Made by a program: the position numbers and the translations under genes. From positions 21,878,205 through 21,942,204 of the forward strand of contig OX291558.1 of assembly GCA_946406115.1 (NCBI GenBank): a stretch of DNA of 64,000 nucleotides, in the 5' to 3' direction. How positions within the stretch are numbered: position 1 is the first letter of the stretch; the number at the start of each line of letters is the position of its first letter. Below are positions 60,191-64,000 of the stretch, in pieces. The stretch is from Apoda limacodes (taxonomy: Eukaryota > Arthropoda > Insecta > Lepidoptera > Limacodidae). The notes beneath the pieces were generated by a model that was not told the origin of the DNA, ran no database searches, and worked only from the letters and a program-made list of their open reading frames with translations.

Positions 60191-62070
60191 TAAGAATGTC
60201 GAAAGCCGTGTCTTTCGCTCTCTTCACCGTTGAGGTGTCCTCGTCTCGACCCTTTCTTGTCCGGGGTTGTGGGGGTGGAGCCTGAGATCCAGGCGCTGTG
60301 CTGGTGGCTGGTGTTGGGGCAGGGAGTGCTGCGGGAGCGGTGGAGGTGGCGGCAATTACAGGCGCGGCAGGTGCGGCCGTAACACTCTTTTGTTACGCCT
60401 TCTTGGCCTCTTGTTTTTAACACCGGCGTTGGAGGGCAGATTTGCGGCTGCCATTAACGTGGTACTGCCCGCTTGAGCTTCTACGGTGTTTCTGTGGGCT
60501 TGAATGGTTGGAGGGCCGGTACGAGCTACCGTGCCAGCCTTCTTGTTGCGCGCCTCCTTTTTGAAGACTGGGCTCGAGTAGATGTTTGCAGCGTGGGCGC
60601 CTGCGCAGTTCACGCAGGTAGCAGGAGCGTCGAGGGGCCGCTCGCAGTTGCTGGCAGCATGCTCCTCACCACATCTGATGCACGCTTGCGTACGGTGGCA
60701 GCCGAAGGAGGAGTGGCGGAAGCCCTGGCATCTGTGGCACTGTTTTTTGCCGCGTCAGGCTTCAATCACGACGCCCGGCATGTACAGTAGCTCCGTAATC
60801 AGAAAAATCTGTGATGAGGTGGCTGAGCGTTGGATCTGGCCAAAGAAAATGCGGCCTGGGCGATCCTTCCTGGCGCAGATGTGCTTGAAATACTCTGGGT
60901 CAAAACCAAGATTGCGAAGCTCCTCTTCGATCTCGGTAGGGTTGGTCTCCGCTGGAAGTCCTCGGATTTAAGCGGGCGCTCGGTCTCCAGCTGATACGAA
61001 AACCAGGATACCCATTCACGTTTTTCGAGTTCCGTGAGGTAACGTTGAACAGTTCGATATTCCTGGTCGTCGGTAGGCATGAAGCGTACCCCTTTTCCAA
61101 ACGGGCGCGCATTCGGGGCTCTTCCGAGGATATTCTTGATTTCCTGGACATGTGTCGACCAGTTAGGGAAGACTTCGACGACAAGCGGAGGGTATCTATC
61201 CTTCTTCGTTTGCATTGTCGAAGCGGTGGCAGCAGCAAGCCCAGAAAGAGCGTGCGTGGTAGCGGTAGCAGCAGTAGCAGCGTACGAGGCAGTCGCGGTG
61301 GGACGCGTAGCGGCGGGAGGCGCCGCGGCGGTAGGCGTCGCGGTGAATCTTGGTGCAGCGCTACGCGTAGCGACGGATCGTGGATCAACATTAAGCGTCG
61401 CGGCGGTAGTGCGTGTCGCGGCAGTGGATGGACGCCCCTTCGATTTCTTACTACAGAGTAAGGCGCGAGCTGGTTGGCGTCGCGGTGGCAGCTGGTTTTG
61501 CCTTCCGTTGCGGCAGTGGCGCCGGCTTCTTCGAGTCGAGTGATGCAGGTGACTCCAAATGGACCGTCCTGTTGAGCGTCTACGAAGAGCGGGATAGGTC
61601 CCTGTCGTCCCGTAGATCCTTTCTCTTTGTCTTGGGACTTATGTCCGGCATTGAGGCGCGGAGAGCGTCGGTGCATTGGCGCTTGATGGACGCAAATTTA
61701 TCCTCGTCGTCGCTGCGGGGGCGACGAATCCTTATTGGCATCGTGACGTCGAGTACCTTTAGGTCGATCGGCGTTGAAGGCGCAAAGCGATCTAGCTCGG
61801 GATCGATCGGGGCAAAGTGCCGAGATGACTCTTCGCGTCTTAAAAGGCAGTCTTCGCGGGCCAGAATATTCCTCCTGATACAGTCCTGCATCTGGGCCGA
61901 GAACAACCCACTTTGGAAAACGCGGACGGCGATAATAGTATCGATGTCCAGCGTTTCCCGTTCGTTATGGCTCGAGTTATGGAGCGGCAGGTCCATCGGC
62001 TGGAAAAACTCGCCCCGGGGTTCGGTGGTTTTTTGGGGCCACCGGGGTGGCGCGGGGTGTCTTCACTCAT
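60187..62070 (-). pseudogene. Jockey ORF1 (gag-like) with zinc knuckles, frameshifted
   Basis: A start near 62,070 (MSEDTPRHPGG) changes frame to a charged segment at 61,996-61,580 (DCIRRNILAREDCLLRREES). A low-complexity Ala/Ser/Arg/Pro region follows, then the PRE_C2HC-type region at about 61,215-60,900 (PPLVVEVFPNWSTHVQEI, GRAPNARPFGKGVRFMP). Three zinc knuckles lie at about 60,760-60,570 (CHRCQGFRHSSFGCH, CIRCGEEHAASNC, CVNCAGAHAANIY), with an in-frame TGA just before the first. The final part ends at 60,187. Such proteins bind LINE RNA and direct it to the nucleus. Confidence 0.75.
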
Positions 62071-62402
62071 GTTCGAGTCGACGAGTTAGGCGGTGTGGGA
62101 CGATGCCAGTGGGCTGAGTAGCTCTTCGACGTGAGCCGCCACGTACTATCAGCCCTAGCCCTCTTGATTTGGCGTTCGCGGTTGACGCGCGCGGGCGAAA
62201 GTCCGCGGACTTTCGTTACGAAAGCCGCAAAAATTTCCTATACCAAGGCGGGTCCGAACACCAACACCGAGCAACGAAGACCAGTTACACACGGATGGTT
62301 ACCACGGCACAAAGGTTGCGCCAGGGAGCAATGACCGAATTGTAGTGGATACCAATGGTTTCGGAGGTTACAGGTTACGAACTCGGTCAGCACCATAGCA
62401 GT

Positions 62403-62416
62403 CCAATTTCACTTTG
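62403..62416. repeat. Target-site duplication of Jockey element, right
   Basis: CCAATTTCACTTTG, identical to 57,391-57,404; followed by an A run. Confidence 0.75.
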
Positions 62417-63303
62417 AAAAAAAAAAATAACTCACTATTTATAAACAACATAACAATAGCTTGTAATTATTCGGTACAGCGCCATCTATGTTTATAAAAG
62501 TGAATTAATATTTGTTAAGAAAATAAAACTTTAATTATTTATATCTTATTATCCTCGTATTTGTAGTGTAAAGCACTATGTATCACTCGGGATGAAAGAC
62601 GATTCCCACCTCGTGTGTTTTAAACCTCAAACTACACCCTCGTCGGTAATCAGTCACTTTCACCCCTTGGTGAACAATGAACTATTACACCACACCTGCT
62701 CGGGAGAATATTCATACATATCTAAAAGAACAGTTGAAATTACGCCTTTGCGGAGATGTTTTATAACTAACCTGCTATAGCACGAACGCCAAGCAGGAAA
62801 ATTTCGTTCAATGACCGGTTACTATTTGTCTCTGTTGCACGCGCATAATTATTTGCCGTCGCACTCGCACAGATGCGATGACGTCTGTTATAGAAGAGTT
62901 CAACGGCAAATAATTTAGATTAGTGAATAATAGTATGCAATTTCGATTTTTTTGCTTGTATAGCCATCTAACTGTCATTTCAAAAATACGTGTAACTTTA
63001 TGTAGGAACTTTGATAAATCTTTGTCATTGTTGGTTTTAGGAGTGCTTTTTAACATTAAATATATTGGCCGTAATGAGGACGGCTTAAATTTCACCCGTC
63101 ATTCATTCAAAAAAAACCATTAGAACATTTTCAGAGAATGATTAAATATTTCTTCGAGTTTTTCATGATATAAAATTATTGTGAGCCCTTAAATAGCGTT
63201 CTTGCGATTTTGGCGGTAAGAGTCCATTTTCTGAAATTTGCGCTTCATTTCAAAGTTCAGGTGTAGCAGATTCCATATTAATATTAGATTCCTTGTTTGA
63301 ACT

Positions 63304-63306
<3 letters not shown>

Positions 63307-63335
<29 letters not shown>
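63307..63335. repeat. (TA)n microsatellite
   Basis: About 14 uninterrupted TA units. Confidence 0.9.
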
Positions 63336-63337
<2 letters not shown>

Positions 63338-63554
63338 TACATAATTACATAACAAAAATAAAACAATGAACCTAAAAATAAAAACAAACAAAAATATAAC
63401 TTATTATTTTGTAAATAGATATCAGTCGGAAAGACGTAACAATCTTTTTCTAATATGAAAATGACGCCAATTTCGGATGTTTCTTTTAGTATTAAAGTCA
63501 GTCAAACATCCAGGGAGTTTGGATCGAAATTAAAAAAAAAACTGTACAGGATTC

Positions 63555-63612
63555 GCACGGCGCCATACAATGAAGCGTGCGGTAAAACAGGTACTTATGT
63601 AAGAGTACCTTT
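63555..63612 (+). repeat. Dispersed repeat related to 37,699-37,779
   Basis: GGCGCCATACAATG...GTGCGGTAAAACAGGTACTT...AAGAGTACCT aligns with the reverse complement of 37,699-37,779. Only one arm is clear here. Confidence 0.5.
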
Positions 63613-64000
63613 ATTATCGCGGCGACGTATGAGGATAAAAAGAAAAAAATGATAAGTAATATCTAAAGTTACCCAACAAAATAAGATAATTAATATATTA
63701 TTATATATTGACCCTTTAGTCAAATATGAAAACTACAAACGCCACATTAAAATGATGTAAACTTACATAACACTGAGGACCATACACTGGGCCAGAAAAG
63801 TTTTTTACATTTGCTGTCTGTGTTCCCTTAAAGGCTTGTTTTTATAAGTTGATAAAGTATGAATAAACCTTATAATCTATTAGTAAAGTATACAAAATAG
63901 CCTAAGTCTCCTCCAAAGAGAGGCCTGTGCAATAGGGTGGAGTGAATTTGGCAAAAATATTTTTTTCTTTTCTTTTTTAATCTCCTGTATAATTAATCGA

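Larger units (their letters stand above)
57405..62402 (-). mobile_element. Jockey-type LINE, full length but mutated (4,998 bp)
   Basis: Bounded by a perfect 14-bp duplication, it contains a gag-like ORF1 (about 62,070-60,187) and an endonuclease/RT ORF2 (about 60,190-57,418) whose ends overlap by a few bases, the usual Jockey layout. It is GC-richer than its surroundings. Its 3' end has no poly(A). It carries a premature stop in the endonuclease, a probable deletion before RT, and ORF1 frameshifts and stops. Confidence 0.8.
62417..64000. other. Right-end stretch without genes
   Basis: AT-rich DNA with a (TA)n microsatellite (63,307-63,335), the repeated GGTACAGCGCCATCTATG motif at 62,473, and the dispersed-repeat copy at 63,555-63,612. 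Small frames only, none recognised. Confidence 0.5.

Noticed and set aside
61045..62117. Long + strand frames (138-234 codons)
   Set aside because: Shadows of the GC-rich Jockey ORF1 on the opposite strand.

Overview
The window is intron-less, AT-rich, repeat-dominated animal DNA. I find no host protein-coding gene and no bacterial-type gene organisation. The retroelement families (Jockey- and CR1-like LINEs, an I-type LINE with RNase H, a Ty3/Gypsy element, a tRNA-derived SINE) and many interspersed TTAGG/CCTAA motifs point to an insect, probably a lepidopteran. That assignment is inference, not proof.

Region 1 (1-36,239) is the striking part. Two nearly identical copies of one very large, apparently non-coding element lie head to head. 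Copy A (+ strand) enters from the left edge: partial 5' terminal repeat 1-4,218, internal region 4,219-11,182, 3' terminal repeat 11,183-16,802. Copy B (- strand) is complete at 17,897 bp: 5' terminal repeat 35,759-30,150, internal region 30,149-23,341, 3' terminal repeat 23,340-17,863. The terminal direct repeats are about 5.5-5.6 kb, begin TG and end CA (TGTAG...CTACA), and copy B is flanked by the 4-bp duplication CTAT. A purine-rich tract (TTGGGGAGGAT) abuts the 3' repeat. These are LTR-retrotransposon hallmarks, but no gag, pol or env is present and no TGG-type primer site follows the 5' repeat. The element is instead filled with tandem arrays: 131 bp in the LTR, 298 bp and a CAACTGTTTG minisatellite in the interior, and a degenerate TTAGG-like tract. 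Copy B interrupts the RNase H domain of a 5'-truncated I-type LINE, which itself has a 12-bp target duplication (16,841-16,852 and 36,228-36,239). Copy A ends only 38 bp from that LINE. Together the copies form an imperfect palindrome with arms of about 17 kb around a 1.06-kb centre.

Region 2 (36,240-44,410) is mostly featureless DNA. It holds a decayed reverse transcriptase relic (about 39,500-41,268, -), a tRNA-derived SINE (about 41,944-42,210, +) and a short inverted-repeat element (37,699-37,779) related to a sequence at 63,555-63,612.

Region 3 (44,411-51,940) is a degenerate Ty3/Gypsy element (+) with LTRs, primer site, gag, protease, RT, RNase H and integrase remnants. A LINE fragment (48,429-49,446) is inserted into its pol region, and another LINE fragment lies directly downstream.

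Region 4 (52,877-62,416) holds two near-complete non-LTR elements on the - strand. The first is CR1/Jockey-like, with an intact 903-codon endonuclease/RT ORF2 and a frameshifted coiled-coil ORF1 (52,877 to about 57,000). The second is a Jockey-type element bounded by a 14-bp target duplication (57,405-62,402), with zinc-knuckle ORF1 and endonuclease/RT ORF2 carrying stops and frameshifts. The right end (62,417-64,000) shows only simple repeats.

The candidate undescribed system is the giant terminal-repeat element of Region 1. It is mobile by structure (target duplication, reconstructable empty site, at least two young copies) yet codes for nothing recognisable, so it must depend on enzymes supplied elsewhere.
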